A stretch of 64,000 nucleotides of DNA from Propionivibrio soli (lineage in GTDB: Bacteria > Pseudomonadota > Gammaproteobacteria > Burkholderiales > Rhodocyclaceae). This document shows, one piece after another, positions 41,968 to 51,526 of this stretch (within the stretch, counting starts at the first letter, position 1; each line of letters starts with the position of its first letter). The position numbers and the translations under genes are program-made. The stretch lies in assembly GCF_025770765.1 (NCBI RefSeq), contig NZ_JANZKY010000015.1, forward strand, positions 62,001 to 126,000. The letters are read 5' to 3'. The notes beneath the pieces are model-generated. The model ran no database searches. It saw only the letters and a list, made by a program, of their open reading frames with translations, and was not told the origin of the DNA.

Positions 41968-43548
41968 ATGCCAATAGACACTTCAACGCAAGTCGGTAAT
42001 TCGTCTCTCCAAGACTCTGGACAGCCGTTCCTGAGCGCGGTCGGAATCCACAAGCGCTTCGGTGGCGTGCACGCGCTGAAGGGGGTTTCGCTCGATATCG
42101 TGCCAGGCGAGATCTATCACCTGCTCGGCGAGAATGGCTGCGGCAAGAGCACGCTGATCAAGATCATTTCGGGGGCACAGCCGCCGGACGAGGGCCACTT
42201 GATCGTCGCCGGCCGCACGTATAGCGAGCTCAAGCCGCTCGATTCCCTGGGAGCCGGCATCGAAACCGTATACCAGGATCTTTCGCTGATCCCCAATCTG
42301 AGCGTCGCGGAAAACGTTGCGCTGACCGAACAACTGGTGGCCACCAACGGTCGTCTGTTGCGCCGTTACGATCGGCCGACTCTGGCGCAAACGGCCGTCC
42401 ACGCGCTGGAGGCCGCGGGCCTGCCCAGTGATGCGCGATTCCGCGATACGCCCGTCGAACTGCTGCCCATTGCTACGCGCCAACTGGTTGCCATTGCTCG
42501 AGCCATTGCCACCAAGGCGCGCATGGTGATCATGGACGAACCGACGACGGCGCTGACGCAGCGCGAGGTCGACAACCTCATTCGTGTTATCGAAGGGCTG
42601 CGCGCATCCGGTGTCGCGGTGCTTTTCGTCAGCCACAAGCTCGATGAGTGTTATGCCATCGGCGGGCAAGTCATCATCCTGCGCGATGGCGAAAAAGTCG
42701 CGCAAGGACCGATCGCCGACTACACCAAATCGCAACTGATGCAGCTCATGACTGGAAAGCAACTCGAAGGCCGCCGTTACCGAGCCAACGCGAACTGGGG
42801 CGAAATCGTCCTCGACGTGCGCAATCTTGGCGTTGCAGGAGCGTTCGATGGCGTTTCCTTCGCCCTCCGACGCGGCGAGATTCTGGGTTTGACCGGGCTG
42901 CTCGATTCAGGGCGCAACGAGCTGGCGTTGGCCCTTGCCGGTGTCCGCCCGGCGGATCGCGGCGAGATCCGCGTCGATAACGAAGTGCAGCATTTCAAGA
43001 CGCCGGCCGAAGCCATCGCCAAGGGGATTGGCTATGTGCCGGAGGACCGATTGAGCGAGGGCCTGTTCCTCGACAAATCCATTCGCGACAATGTCGCCAC
43101 CGCCGTGCTCGATCGCCTGCTGGGCCGCTTCGGCATGCTCGACGCCGGGAAGGGCGATGATTTGGCCGCGCGCACGATCAAGGATTTGCAGATTGCCGCA
43201 CCGAACATCCGTCTGCCCGTTCAGTCGCTCTCGGGCGGCAACCAGCAACGCGTGCTGATTGGGCGCTGGCTCGCCATCGAACCGCGGGTGCTGGTCCTGC
43301 ACGGGCCGACCGTCGGTGTCGATGTCGGTTCCAAGGATACGATCTACCGCATCGTCCAACGGCTGGCCGAAAACGGGCTGACGGTCCTCATCATTAGCGA
43401 CGACCTTCCCGAACTCCTGCAAAACTGCGACCGGATTTTGCTCATGCGCAAAGGACACCTGGCCGGCGAATACGATGCGGCCACCCTGCAAGAAGCGGAC
43501 TTGTACCATGCGCTGATCGGTGATGACGCCGAGGAGGTACGCGCATGA
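41968..43548 (+). CDS. Sugar ABC transporter ATPase with degenerate second domain
   Basis: 526 residues from ATG 41968; no strong ribosome site is seen. N-terminal domain is intact (Walker A GENGCGKST, Walker B MVIMDEPTTALTQRE), although the signature reads LPIATRQLVAIARA. In the second domain the signature SLSGGNQQRVLIGRWL is intact, but Walker B is VLVLHGPTVGVDVG, lacking both the Asp and the Glu, and Walker A is degenerate. One active ATP site per polypeptide is expected. Confidence 0.9.
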   Translation: MPIDTSTQVGNSSLQDSGQPFLSAVGIHKRFGGVHALKGVSLDIVPGEIYHLLGENGCGKSTLIKIISGAQPPDEGHLIVAGRTYSELKPLDSLGAGIETVYQDLSLIPNLSVAENVALTEQLVATNGRLLRRYDRPTLAQTAVHALEAAGLPSDARFRDTPVELLPIATRQLVAIARAIATKARMVIMDEPTTALTQREVDNLIRVIEGLRASGVAVLFVSHKLDECYAIGGQVIILRDGEKVAQGPIADYTKSQLMQLMTGKQLEGRRYRANANWGEIVLDVRNLGVAGAFDGVSFALRRGEILGLTGLLDSGRNELALALAGVRPADRGEIRVDNEVQHFKTPAEAIAKGIGYVPEDRLSEGLFLDKSIRDNVATAVLDRLLGRFGMLDAGKGDDLAARTIKDLQIAAPNIRLPVQSLSGGNQQRVLIGRWLAIEPRVLVLHGPTVGVDVGSKDTIYRIVQRLAENGLTVLIISDDLPELLQNCDRILLMRKGHLAGEYDAATLQEADLYHALIGDDAEEVRA

Positions 43549-44570
43549 ATGCCGTGGCATCCGCATTGAAAGGCGGTTCGCATATGGCGGGCGTGCCGCA
43601 CCGGGGCTTTTTCGCCCGGCATCCGGAGTCATTCACGCTGGTTCTTATCGTTGCCGTCAGCGTGATCGTGGGCAGCATCAATCCCAACTTCTTCGAACTC
43701 TCGACCGTCTTCGACATCCTGCGTTCGTCCACCGTCACCGGCCTGTTCGCGCTCGGCGTGTTGATCGTGCTCGCGGCCGGCGGCATCGACGTCTCGTTCA
43801 CCGCCATCGCCGTGCTGTGCATGTACGCGATCACCAAGGCCGTACTGGGCTACTGGCCGGAAGCTCCATTCATCGTCATTATCGTGAGTGGAGCCATCAT
43901 CGGAACGCTGCTCGGCGCATGCAACGGTTATATGGTCCACAGGCTCAAGGCACCTTCGCTGATCGTCACCATCGGGACTCAATATCTGCTGCGCGGCTTT
44001 CTTCTCACGTTCGTCGGCACGTTGTTTTTCATGGTGATTCCTCAGAGCATGGATAACTTTGGGCGCATCGCGTTGTTCAATTACCGGTCCGCCACCGGAG
44101 CAACGGCCATCCTGCCGGCGTCGGTCTTGGTCCTTGCGCTCGCGGCCGCCGTGACGTGGTTCCTGCTCAACCGTACGCTGATGGGCCGAGCGATCTACGC
44201 GATGGGCGGCAGCTTAGCCATCGCGGAACGACTGGGCTACAACGTGCGCGTGGTACACGTTTTTGCCTTCGGCTATGTCGGTCTGCTCGCCGGCATCGGA
44301 GGCATCGTGCATGCTTCCACCATTCGCCTGGCAAGCCCATTCGATCTTGTCGGCACCGAGTTGGACGTGATCGCCGCGGTCATCCTGGGTGGGGCGCGCA
44401 TTACCGGCGGCACGGGAACGGTATCCGGTACGTTGCTCGGCGTGATCCTCGTCACGCTGATCAACAACGTCATGATCCTGGCCGGCGTCCCGAGCACTTG
44501 GCAAAAGGTCGTGATCGGCGCTTTCATCCTGCTGGCCGGGGCGGTGTTCGCCACGCGCGGCAAGAAATAG
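43545..44570 (+). CDS. Sugar ABC transporter permease, second
   Basis: 341 residues, start overlaps the ATPase stop (ATGA). Hydrophobic, about nine helices, AAGGIDVSFTAIAVLCMYAI and NGYMVHRLKAPSLIVTIGTQ loops. Differs clearly from the first permease of the operon. Last gene; from 44571 to 44856 no gene is seen, only a GAGCACG..CGTGCTC hairpin near 44589 that may end transcription. Confidence 0.9.
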   Translation: MNAVASALKGGSHMAGVPHRGFFARHPESFTLVLIVAVSVIVGSINPNFFELSTVFDILRSSTVTGLFALGVLIVLAAGGIDVSFTAIAVLCMYAITKAVLGYWPEAPFIVIIVSGAIIGTLLGACNGYMVHRLKAPSLIVTIGTQYLLRGFLLTFVGTLFFMVIPQSMDNFGRIALFNYRSATGATAILPASVLVLALAAAVTWFLLNRTLMGRAIYAMGGSLAIAERLGYNVRVVHVFAFGYVGLLAGIGGIVHASTIRLASPFDLVGTELDVIAAVILGGARITGGTGTVSGTLLGVILVTLINNVMILAGVPSTWQKVVIGAFILLAGAVFATRGKK

Positions 44571-44856
44571 CCGCACATTGCCGGTACATGAGCACGTCAC
44601 GGCGTGGCGTGCTCGGTGCCGGAACGCTTCGATCAAATCCCTCTCTAAGACCAACATGGCCCTTCCGTCGAATTGGGCGGCGATTCGTCCTGACGTGACT
44701 TGACGGGTAGTAGCAGGGCCTCTGTGACTTGGCCCCCTCTCGGGAGGCGCCTGCGAAGGTGCGCGTGAGGGCTTCGCGTGACCCGCACAGGCGGGAGCAC
44801 GGGAACCGCTCGCCGTACCCTATGGACACCTTCTCCCACCCGTTTCAGGAGACCCC

Positions 44857-45345
44857 ATGGTTAGCAAGAACACGATTTGCCTTTGGTACGACGGCACGGC
44901 GTTGGAGGCCGCGACGTTCTACGCCGAAACCTTCCCGGACAGCGCAGTGAAAGCCGTCCATCGCGCACCCGGCGACTATCCGTCGGGAAAGGAAGGCGAT
45001 GTCTTGACCGTCGAATTCACCGTGTTGGGCATCCCTTGTCTCGGCCTCAACGGAGGGCCGGCTTTCAAGCATAGCGAAGCTTTCTCGTTCCAAGTGGCTA
45101 CTGACGACCAGAGTGAAACAGATCGCCTATGGAATGCGATCATGGAAAACGGAGGTCAGGAGAGTGCTTGTGGCTGGTGCAAAGATAAGTGGGGAGTGTC
45201 GTGGCAAATCACGCCGCGCGCGCTCACGGCGGCCGTGACCGACCCGGACGCCGCGGCGGCCAAACGGGCATTCAAAGCGATGATGGGCATGCGAAAGATC
45301 GACATCGCCGCCATCGAAGCTGCGCGCCGCGGCACCGGATCTTGA
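44857..45345 (+). CDS. VOC-superfamily protein (PhnB-like)
   Basis: 162 residues with an AGGAGA site. Paired beta-alpha-beta-beta-beta modules; ICLWYDGTALEAATFYAETFPDS at the start and MENGGQESACGWCKDKWGVSWQITPRAL at the end are typical of the PhnB/3-demethylubiquinone-like VOC group. Metal-dependent enzyme or resistance protein of unknown substrate. Followed 13 bases later by the SRPBCC gene. Confidence 0.88.
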   Translation: MVSKNTICLWYDGTALEAATFYAETFPDSAVKAVHRAPGDYPSGKEGDVLTVEFTVLGIPCLGLNGGPAFKHSEAFSFQVATDDQSETDRLWNAIMENGGQESACGWCKDKWGVSWQITPRALTAAVTDPDAAAAKRAFKAMMGMRKIDIAAIEAARRGTGS

Positions 45346-45358
45346 CGAAAGGTGAGCG

Positions 45359-45808
45359 ATGGAACCCACTCCCAACCGTTCGGACACCCGAAGCAAACAG
45401 ATTTCCGCCAGCCCCTCCGAGGTTTTTCGCGCCATGAGCGATCCGGCGCGTATTGCCAGGTGGTGGGGACCGGACGGATTCACCAACACCATCCACGAAT
45501 TCGCCTTCCATCCAGGCGGAACATGGCGTTTGACGATGCACGGGCCGGACGGTCAAGACTATCCGAATGAAAGCCGCTTCACCCGCGTCGAAACCGACAG
45601 GGTTTTCGAGATCGAACATCTCAACGGACATCACTTCGTATTGACGATTGAGTTGTCTCCGCACGGCGAGGGCACCGAAGTGAGATGGCGCCAAGTCTTC
45701 GATACGGTCGAGCACTACCAACGCATAGCGCAGTTCGTTGCGGCGGCCAATCAACAGAATCTGGAGCGCCTCGAAGCCGAGGTTCTGCGCGGTAGAGGCG
45801 CTCCATAG
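45359..45808 (+). CDS. SRPBCC/AHSA1-type protein
   Basis: 149 residues from ATG 45359. Helix-grip ligand-binding fold: ISASPSEVFRAMSDPARIARWWGPDGF, PGGTWRLTMHGPDG, and a C-terminal helix QRIAQFVAAANQQNLERLEAEV. VOC plus AHSA1 gene pairs are common, often with an ArsR-type regulator, which is absent here. Cytoplasmic, ligand unknown. Confidence 0.88.
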   Translation: MEPTPNRSDTRSKQISASPSEVFRAMSDPARIARWWGPDGFTNTIHEFAFHPGGTWRLTMHGPDGQDYPNESRFTRVETDRVFEIEHLNGHHFVLTIELSPHGEGTEVRWRQVFDTVEHYQRIAQFVAAANQQNLERLEAEVLRGRGAP

Positions 45809-45904
45809 CTCTACGAAGAATTTGCCGAAGCAGGCAGATCGCTCGCTTGACCGGAAGTGAGTGTCCGGTTTCCCCTGCAAGTAGACTGTTCCTCGTTGCT
45901 CGCC

Positions 45905-46718
45905 TTACTTGCCCACGAAACTCGGACGGCGTTTCTCGACAAAGGCGGCGACGCCTTCTTGGGCGTCAAGGGTTGGAACGATACGCGCGAAAGCCGCTTC
46001 TTCGATGGCGAGCCCGTCGTCAATGGAAGCGTCCATGCCGCGGTGAATCGCTGACTGAGAGCGTGGCCGCTACGGAGAGCGGAGGTTTGGCGGCCAGTTC
46101 GTTCGCGAGCGCCATTGTTTCGTGGAGCAGTTCGTCGTCCGCAACGACTCGGTTTACCAACCCAAGGTCGGCGGCCTCGCTCGATGAGAATACTCGCCCC
46201 GTCAGAATCAGTTCGATTGCCGCCTTCCGGCCGACATTGCGCGGCAAGCGTTGAGTGCCGCCAAAAGTCGGCATTATTCCGATATTGATCTCCGCTTTCG
46301 AGAAGGAGGCGGACTCCGCGGCAAGGGCAAGATGCGCGGCTTCGGTCACTTCGCAGCCGCCGCCAAACGCGAGCCCATTGACGGCCACGATAATCGGCTT
46401 GGGAAAGGATTCCACCCGGCGGGTCAGGTGATGACCAGGGCGCATGAAATGCATGACGGCGCTTTCCGGGCCCGCTCGCATGTGTTTCTGGAACTCCGCG
46501 ATGTCAGCGCCAGCGCTGAAAGCTCTTCCAGACCCTACGATCACAACGACCCGGATGGTGGAATCGAGCTCAATACGGTCGAAGGCTTCCATCAGGCAAG
46601 CGATCAACTCGTTGTTCAGAGCGTTAAGCTTGCTCGGCCGGTTCAGCGTCAAGATGGCGACGGCGCCGCGATCCTCCCGCAAGACCACGGGGGGCATTTC
46701 CTGTTTGATTGCGCTCAT
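45905..46718 (-). pseudogene. Enoyl-CoA hydratase, frameshifted near its 3' end
   Basis: The - strand frame from 46718 encodes a crotonase with the oxyanion loops SGRAFSAGADIAEF and GLAFGGGCEVTEA, but shifts near 46049-46052 and stops at 46020 with an unrelated tail. In the next frame the expected C-terminus continues (IHRGMDASIDDGLAIEEAAF .. EKRRPSFVGK) to TAA at 45905. Read across the shift it is a normal-length hydratase of about 270 residues. The shift is a one-base insertion or two-base deletion; a sequencing error is possible. Confidence 0.85.
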
Positions 46719-47006
46719 GTTCCCTCACGCCTGTGCTCGATAAGGGGAATCAGACAAATGCATGATCTTCAAGTTCGACTGCCTCGGTGGCGAGCATGGC
46801 GAGACGGTCTATGACATTGGGTCTCGCGCCATGAGCTGGCCGGCACTGAATCACGAGGGGGCTGATGCCGAAGCCATGGATAGCCAGGGCAACAGTCTGG
46901 GAGAGGTTCGTCGGCGAGGCGTTTGATCGCAAGCATGAGCTCGTGCACCCGACGCAAAGAATGGCTGGTCCCGGCGGTCTTTTCTGGCCTGCTATAGTTG
47001 GCACCT

Positions 47007-47615
47007 ATGACCGTATTTGCGCTTCTTGAAGCTGTCGGCGTCGTTGCCTTTGCCCTTTCCGGGCTTGTCGAGGCAAGACACCGCGATATGGACCTTGTAG
47101 GTCTGTTCGTCGTCGCCTTGGCGGCGGCATTTGGGGGCGGCACGCTGCGCGATCTATTGCTCGATCGCTCCCCGGTGTTCTGGATCGAGCATGACGCGTA
47201 TGCCGTCGCGATCCTTGGCTTGTCGGCGGTTTTCGCATTTTTTCCCATCACGGCACGGCTCCCCGCTTTCGTGTTGCTGGTAGCGGATGCGCTTGGCCTT
47301 GGGCTATTCAGCGTTGCCGGGGCGGGATACGCGTTGCAGGCTGGCACGTCGACATTCATCGCCGCGCTGATGGGCACCATTACCGGAACATTCGGCGGCG
47401 TCATTCGGGACATCCTGTGCCAGGAGCTACCTTCCCTGTTCCAGCAGACGCCCCTTTATGCGACATGTGCCTTCGTCGGGTGCTACTTCTTTTTCCTCCT
47501 GACATACCTTTCCATCCCGAGCGAGGTGGCGGGGTGGGTGGCGACGGCCGGCATTACGGTCTTTCGCCTGGCCGCCGTCAAGTGGAACTGGGTGCTGCCT
47601 GTTTCTCGGCACTAG
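47007..47615 (+). CDS. TRIC-family (UPF0126) cation channel protein
   Basis: 202 residues from ATG 47007. Seven hydrophobic segments arranged as two repeats, each with a glycine-rich bend followed by R-D: AAAFGGGTLRDLL and TGTFGGVIRDIL. This matches bacterial TRIC homologues, which are trimeric monovalent cation channels of the inner membrane. Upstream 46719-47006 contains no gene. Confidence 0.9.
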   Translation: MTVFALLEAVGVVAFALSGLVEARHRDMDLVGLFVVALAAAFGGGTLRDLLLDRSPVFWIEHDAYAVAILGLSAVFAFFPITARLPAFVLLVADALGLGLFSVAGAGYALQAGTSTFIAALMGTITGTFGGVIRDILCQELPSLFQQTPLYATCAFVGCYFFFLLTYLSIPSEVAGWVATAGITVFRLAAVKWNWVLPVSRH

Positions 47616-47683
47616 CCTGATCGACGGGCAGGGTTCCCCAATCCTTTCAAAAAGCACATCTCCAGACGCGGACTATCGCCCGG

Positions 47684-48787
47684 TCATTCCACGCCGCTGC
47701 CCGAGCCGTACACTCGGATTGGCCTGTAGTATCCGTCTGGTTTGTCGCCGACCGTCGCGCCGCCATACATCATTCCCTGCATGGCATTGGTAAAGAAGTA
47801 GTACGGGAACGGCAGCGGCGATTCGCTGGCTTGCGTCAGGCGTTCGGCCAATACCGAGGGTAACTCGAAATCCAACGCGCCCAAGTTGTCGACAAGCTGC
47901 TCAGGGCGACTCGCGCCCAGAATGACACTTGCTACACCGGGCCGGCCGGCTACCCAGTTCAACGCCACCTGCGCCATCGGGCGACCGACCTCCGCAGAAA
48001 CGCGCTCCAGTTCTTCGACGATGCGCCAGTTACGTTCGTTGAGATGCTGGAAGGCAGGATTGCCGTTATCTTTCATCGCCCCTAAACGTCCATCGGGTGC
48101 GGCATCGCGCCGATATCGCCCGGAAAGCAGGCCGCTGGCCAATGGGCTCCAGACGGTGATTCCCATGCCGAGCTCAGTCGCCAGCCGCGCATGTTCGTGC
48201 TCAAGATGGCGTTCCACCAAGGAATACTGGAGCTGCAATGCCGAGACCGGTTCATAGCCTCGCCATTCGGCGAGCGTCTGGGCCCGGGCCGCATACCAGG
48301 CGGGAACGTCGGAGAGGCCGACGTGCCTCACTTTGCCGCTGCGAACGAGGTCGTCCATGGTGCGCATGACTTCTTCTACCGGCGTTAGCTGATCCCAGGC
48401 GTGCACATAGAACAGATCCAGGTAGTCCGTATTGAGCCGCTTGAGCGAGCCCTCGACGGCTCGCAACAGGTTTTTGCGCCCGTTACCGCCGCCATTGGCA
48501 TTACGATCGCCCAGGTTGAACGTGTACTTGCTCGCGATTACCAGTCGGTCTCGTAGGTGGGACTCGGCGACGAACTCGCCGAGCCAGGTTTCGCTCGTAC
48601 CGTTTGTATAGACGTCGGCGGTATCGACGAAATTGCCGCCGCGCTCGACATACAGATCGAAGATGCGTCGTGCGTTTCCTTTGTCCGATCCCCAGCCCCA
48701 TTCGGTCCCGAATGTCATGGCGCCGAGTGAGAGCCGGCTGACGCGCAGTCCGCTGCGGCCTAGCGTGTAGTAGGTGTCAAGTGACAT
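47684..48787 (-). CDS. Aldo/keto reductase
   Basis: 367 residues; start at MSLDTYYTLGRSGLRVS (48787) behind GGAGCAC. NADPH-dependent reductase. Tetrad residues: Asp and Tyr in GNFVDTADVYTNGTSE, Lys in VIASKYTF, His in LFYVHAWD. YajO/AKR13-like length. Divergent from the LysR gene 99 bases away, its probable regulator. Confidence 0.9.
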   Translation of the reverse strand: MSLDTYYTLGRSGLRVSRLSLGAMTFGTEWGWGSDKGNARRIFDLYVERGGNFVDTADVYTNGTSETWLGEFVAESHLRDRLVIASKYTFNLGDRNANGGGNGRKNLLRAVEGSLKRLNTDYLDLFYVHAWDQLTPVEEVMRTMDDLVRSGKVRHVGLSDVPAWYAARAQTLAEWRGYEPVSALQLQYSLVERHLEHEHARLATELGMGITVWSPLASGLLSGRYRRDAAPDGRLGAMKDNGNPAFQHLNERNWRIVEELERVSAEVGRPMAQVALNWVAGRPGVASVILGASRPEQLVDNLGALDFELPSVLAERLTQASESPLPFPYYFFTNAMQGMMYGGATVGDKPDGYYRPIRVYGSGSGVE

Positions 48788-48886
48788 GGTGTGCTCCTTC
48801 GCGTGTTGGATGAAGAGAAGCTTAGTCATTGTCGAAAGGTGAATAAATCCACATAATCTTCACGTGCTAATAAGCAGGGCTACATA

Positions 48887-49783
48887 ATGAAGCTCACCCA
48901 ACTGGATGGTCTGCTTGCCTTTACCACGGTGGCGCGGCATCGGAGCTTCACGGCGGCCGCCTCGGCGCTTGAAGTGACGCCGCCAGCGGTGAGTCAGGCC
49001 GTCAAGCAACTTGAAGACCGCCTCGGGGTTCGGTTACTGCACCGCACGACGCGTAGTGTCAGTCTCACCGAGGCCGGGGAACGTTATCTGGCGCGGGTCG
49101 GCCCGGCGGTGAGCGAACTGATGGAGGCGTCGGAAGTGCTCGACCACTTTCGCGTGGGCGTAGGGGGCCGTTTGCGGGTCAACGCACCACTGGTGGTGCA
49201 CGAGATGTTGTTGCGCCCGGTGCTGCCGGGTTTTCTGGCAACGCACCCGGCCGTGCAACTGGAACTCACCCTCGATGATGGTTTTGTGGACATCGTCGGT
49301 TCGGGCTTCGACCTCGGTATTCGCCTCGGTGAGGCCGTGCAGCGGGACATGGTAGCCGTGCCGCTGACACGCCAGGAACGCACGTGCATGGTGGCTTCGC
49401 CCGCTTATGCCAAGCGGCATGGACTACCTGAAACACTGGAGGATCTACGCAATCATTCCTGTATTCGTTATCGTTTTCGCAGCAGCGGTGCGATTTACCG
49501 ATGGGAGGTCAAACATCACGGCCATGTTGCCGAAGTTGCGGTGGAAGGCCCGCTAACCGTCTCCGATAGCGTGAGCATGGCGCTAGCGGCGCTCGATGGG
49601 ATCGGCATCGCCTACGTGTTTGAACGGCAGGTGAGGCGGTACATTGCCGATGGTCGGCTATTGCCCGTTATGGCCGAGGCGTGGCCCACGCATCCCGGGT
49701 TTCATTTTTACTACGCGAGCCGGCAGACGCCCACCGCCGTACGGGCCTTCGTGGAGTATTGCAAGGCACATGTAGCCGAATGA
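48887..49783 (+). CDS. LysR-family transcriptional regulator
   Basis: 298 residues. N-terminal winged helix-turn-helix (LDGLLAFTTVARHRSFTAAASALEVTPPAVSQAVKQLE), then a LysR effector domain (RVNAPLVVHEMLLRPVLPGFLATHPAVQLELTLDD). Divergent from the aldo/keto reductase gene; LysR regulators usually bind such shared intergenic regions. Confidence 0.92.
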   Translation: MKLTQLDGLLAFTTVARHRSFTAAASALEVTPPAVSQAVKQLEDRLGVRLLHRTTRSVSLTEAGERYLARVGPAVSELMEASEVLDHFRVGVGGRLRVNAPLVVHEMLLRPVLPGFLATHPAVQLELTLDDGFVDIVGSGFDLGIRLGEAVQRDMVAVPLTRQERTCMVASPAYAKRHGLPETLEDLRNHSCIRYRFRSSGAIYRWEVKHHGHVAEVAVEGPLTVSDSVSMALAALDGIGIAYVFERQVRRYIADGRLLPVMAEAWPTHPGFHFYYASRQTPTAVRAFVEYCKAHVAE

Positions 49784-49948
49784 CGCGCAAAGTCATGTTG
49801 CAGAGCTTCATGCCGCATGCTTTTCACTGGTTTGCTTCGCGGGAAGTGAAATTGCCGGGACGTTGCGCGTAGGATAGATCACATATTTCGCGGGCTGAAT
49901 CGCTGATCGTCAGCGTGAGGGACGCACCACCTTTTGAGGAAAGACGCC

Positions 49949-50803
49949 ATGGGCACTATCGCATTTCTCGGCACAGGATTACTCGGCAGCGCTTTCGCGG
50001 AAGCCGCCGCCAAACGTGGCGATGACGTCACGGCTTGGAACCGGTCGCCTGATAAAGTCCTCGCTTTGGCACCGTTCGGCGTCAAAGCCGCCGCCACGCC
50101 AGCCGATGCTGTTCAAGGCGTTGATCGGGTCCACCTGATTCTCAAGGATGATGCGGTGGTGGAAGACGTAATCGCCACTGCGCGTCCTGGCCTTTCCTCC
50201 AGTACGGTTTTGATCGACCACAGCACCACCTTGCCCAAACTGACCGCGGAACGAGTTACGCGGCTTCAGGCCGAGGGAATCCAGTATCTTCATTGCCCCG
50301 TCTTCATGGGACCAGCGGCCGCTCGGAATGCACAGGGATCGATGTTGGCGAGCGGGCCGGAAACCGTATTCAACAGCGTCAAAGCAGAACTCGCCCGCAT
50401 GACGGGACGGCTGGATTATCTCGGGGAACGCCCGGATCTTGCCGCGCTCAACAAGCTATTCGGCAATGCCATGTTCATTGGTCTTTGGGGTATTCTGGCC
50501 GATATTCTGACGCTGGCCAAAGCCGGGGGCGTCGAGCCCGAAGATGCCATCACGTTGCTCGGAAGACTCGACCTGAATGGAGCGGCTGCCTCACGCGGTA
50601 CGAATATGGCGGCATGCAACTTCACGCCAACGTTCGAACTTGCCATGGCGCGCAAGGACGTGGGATTGATGCTCGAAACAGCAGGCAATCAGCCGCTCGC
50701 CGCGTTGCGCTCCATCGCCGCGCGCATGGATCAACTGATCGCCGCCGGCTATGGCGCCGAGGACGCCGGCGTGTTGGCTATCGACGCCGTGCGCCAAAGC
50801 TGA
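49949..50803 (+). CDS. NAD(P)-binding 6-phosphogluconate-dehydrogenase-like oxidoreductase
   Basis: 284 residues from ATG 49949 with a GAGGAAAG site. Rossmann start GTIAFLGTGLLGSAFAEAA, substrate region CPVFMGPAAARNAQGSMLASG, and a helical C-terminal domain (KLFGNAMFIGLWGILADIL) with a conserved Lys. Similar to beta-hydroxyacid dehydrogenases and imine reductases; substrate unknown. Confidence 0.87.
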   Translation: MGTIAFLGTGLLGSAFAEAAAKRGDDVTAWNRSPDKVLALAPFGVKAAATPADAVQGVDRVHLILKDDAVVEDVIATARPGLSSSTVLIDHSTTLPKLTAERVTRLQAEGIQYLHCPVFMGPAAARNAQGSMLASGPETVFNSVKAELARMTGRLDYLGERPDLAALNKLFGNAMFIGLWGILADILTLAKAGGVEPEDAITLLGRLDLNGAAASRGTNMAACNFTPTFELAMARKDVGLMLETAGNQPLAALRSIAARMDQLIAAGYGAEDAGVLAIDAVRQS

Positions 50804-50928
50804 CAGCGCCGTTCTGCGCCTGCGCCGAGATAGCTAAAGCGGTGGAGCCGTCTTGGGCTGCGCGGCCCTTAGCGGGAACAGTACTTCAGCAAAACGTATA
50901 GCAGTGTGGAAAGGATAGGGGTTGCGAC

Positions 50929-51393
50929 GTGGATGCAGAGCAACGACTAAAGGATCTTGGCCTCGTGCTTCCTCCGGCGAGTGCTCCCGCGGGGAACTAC
51001 TCGTCGGCGGTTCAAACCGGAAACCTGTTGTTCATCTCCGGCAAAGCGCCACGCCCGATTGACCATCGGCCGTTGAAAGGCAGGCTAGGGCGCGAGTACT
51101 CGGTGGCCGACGGTTATGCGCTGGCGCGCTCGGCGTGCGTGGAGCTGCTTGCCGCGATCAAGAACCAATTGGGCTCCCTCGATCACGTGGCTCAGGTGGT
51201 CGAACTTACCGGTTCGATCAACGCCGTTCCGGAGTTTGAGGATCACGCCAAAGTCCTCGATGGCGCATCGGATCTTCTCGTCCAAGTATTCGGTGCCGCG
51301 GGCGCCCACGCACGCTCCGTCGTCGGTGTGAGTTCGCTGCGAAACGGATTGCCGCTCACCCTCAAGGCAATCGTGGAAGTGAAGTCCGCGTAG
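50929..51393 (+). CDS. RidA-family protein (YjgF-like, longer form)
   Basis: 154 residues from GTG 50929 behind GGAAAGGA, the only start with a good site. ISGKAPRPIDHRPLKGRLGREYS, ARSACVELLAAIKNQLGSLDHVAQVVELTG and GAHARSVVGVSSLRNGLPLTLKAIVE define the longer subgroup, with Arg in the ARSVVGV motif. Second RidA-type protein in the window. Confidence 0.88.
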   Translation: MDAEQRLKDLGLVLPPASAPAGNYSSAVQTGNLLFISGKAPRPIDHRPLKGRLGREYSVADGYALARSACVELLAAIKNQLGSLDHVAQVVELTGSINAVPEFEDHAKVLDGASDLLVQVFGAAGAHARSVVGVSSLRNGLPLTLKAIVEVKSA

Positions 51394-51526
51394 CGGTTTC
51401 AACGGAACGGAGAGGCCGGCTTCTCTGCCCTTGGCATACTGTACGGACTTGCCATTGGAATCTGCACCGCTAGGCGTGGAGCGGTTTGCTTCTGGCTTCA
51501 AAGCTACTGAGATGGCCCTGAAACGG

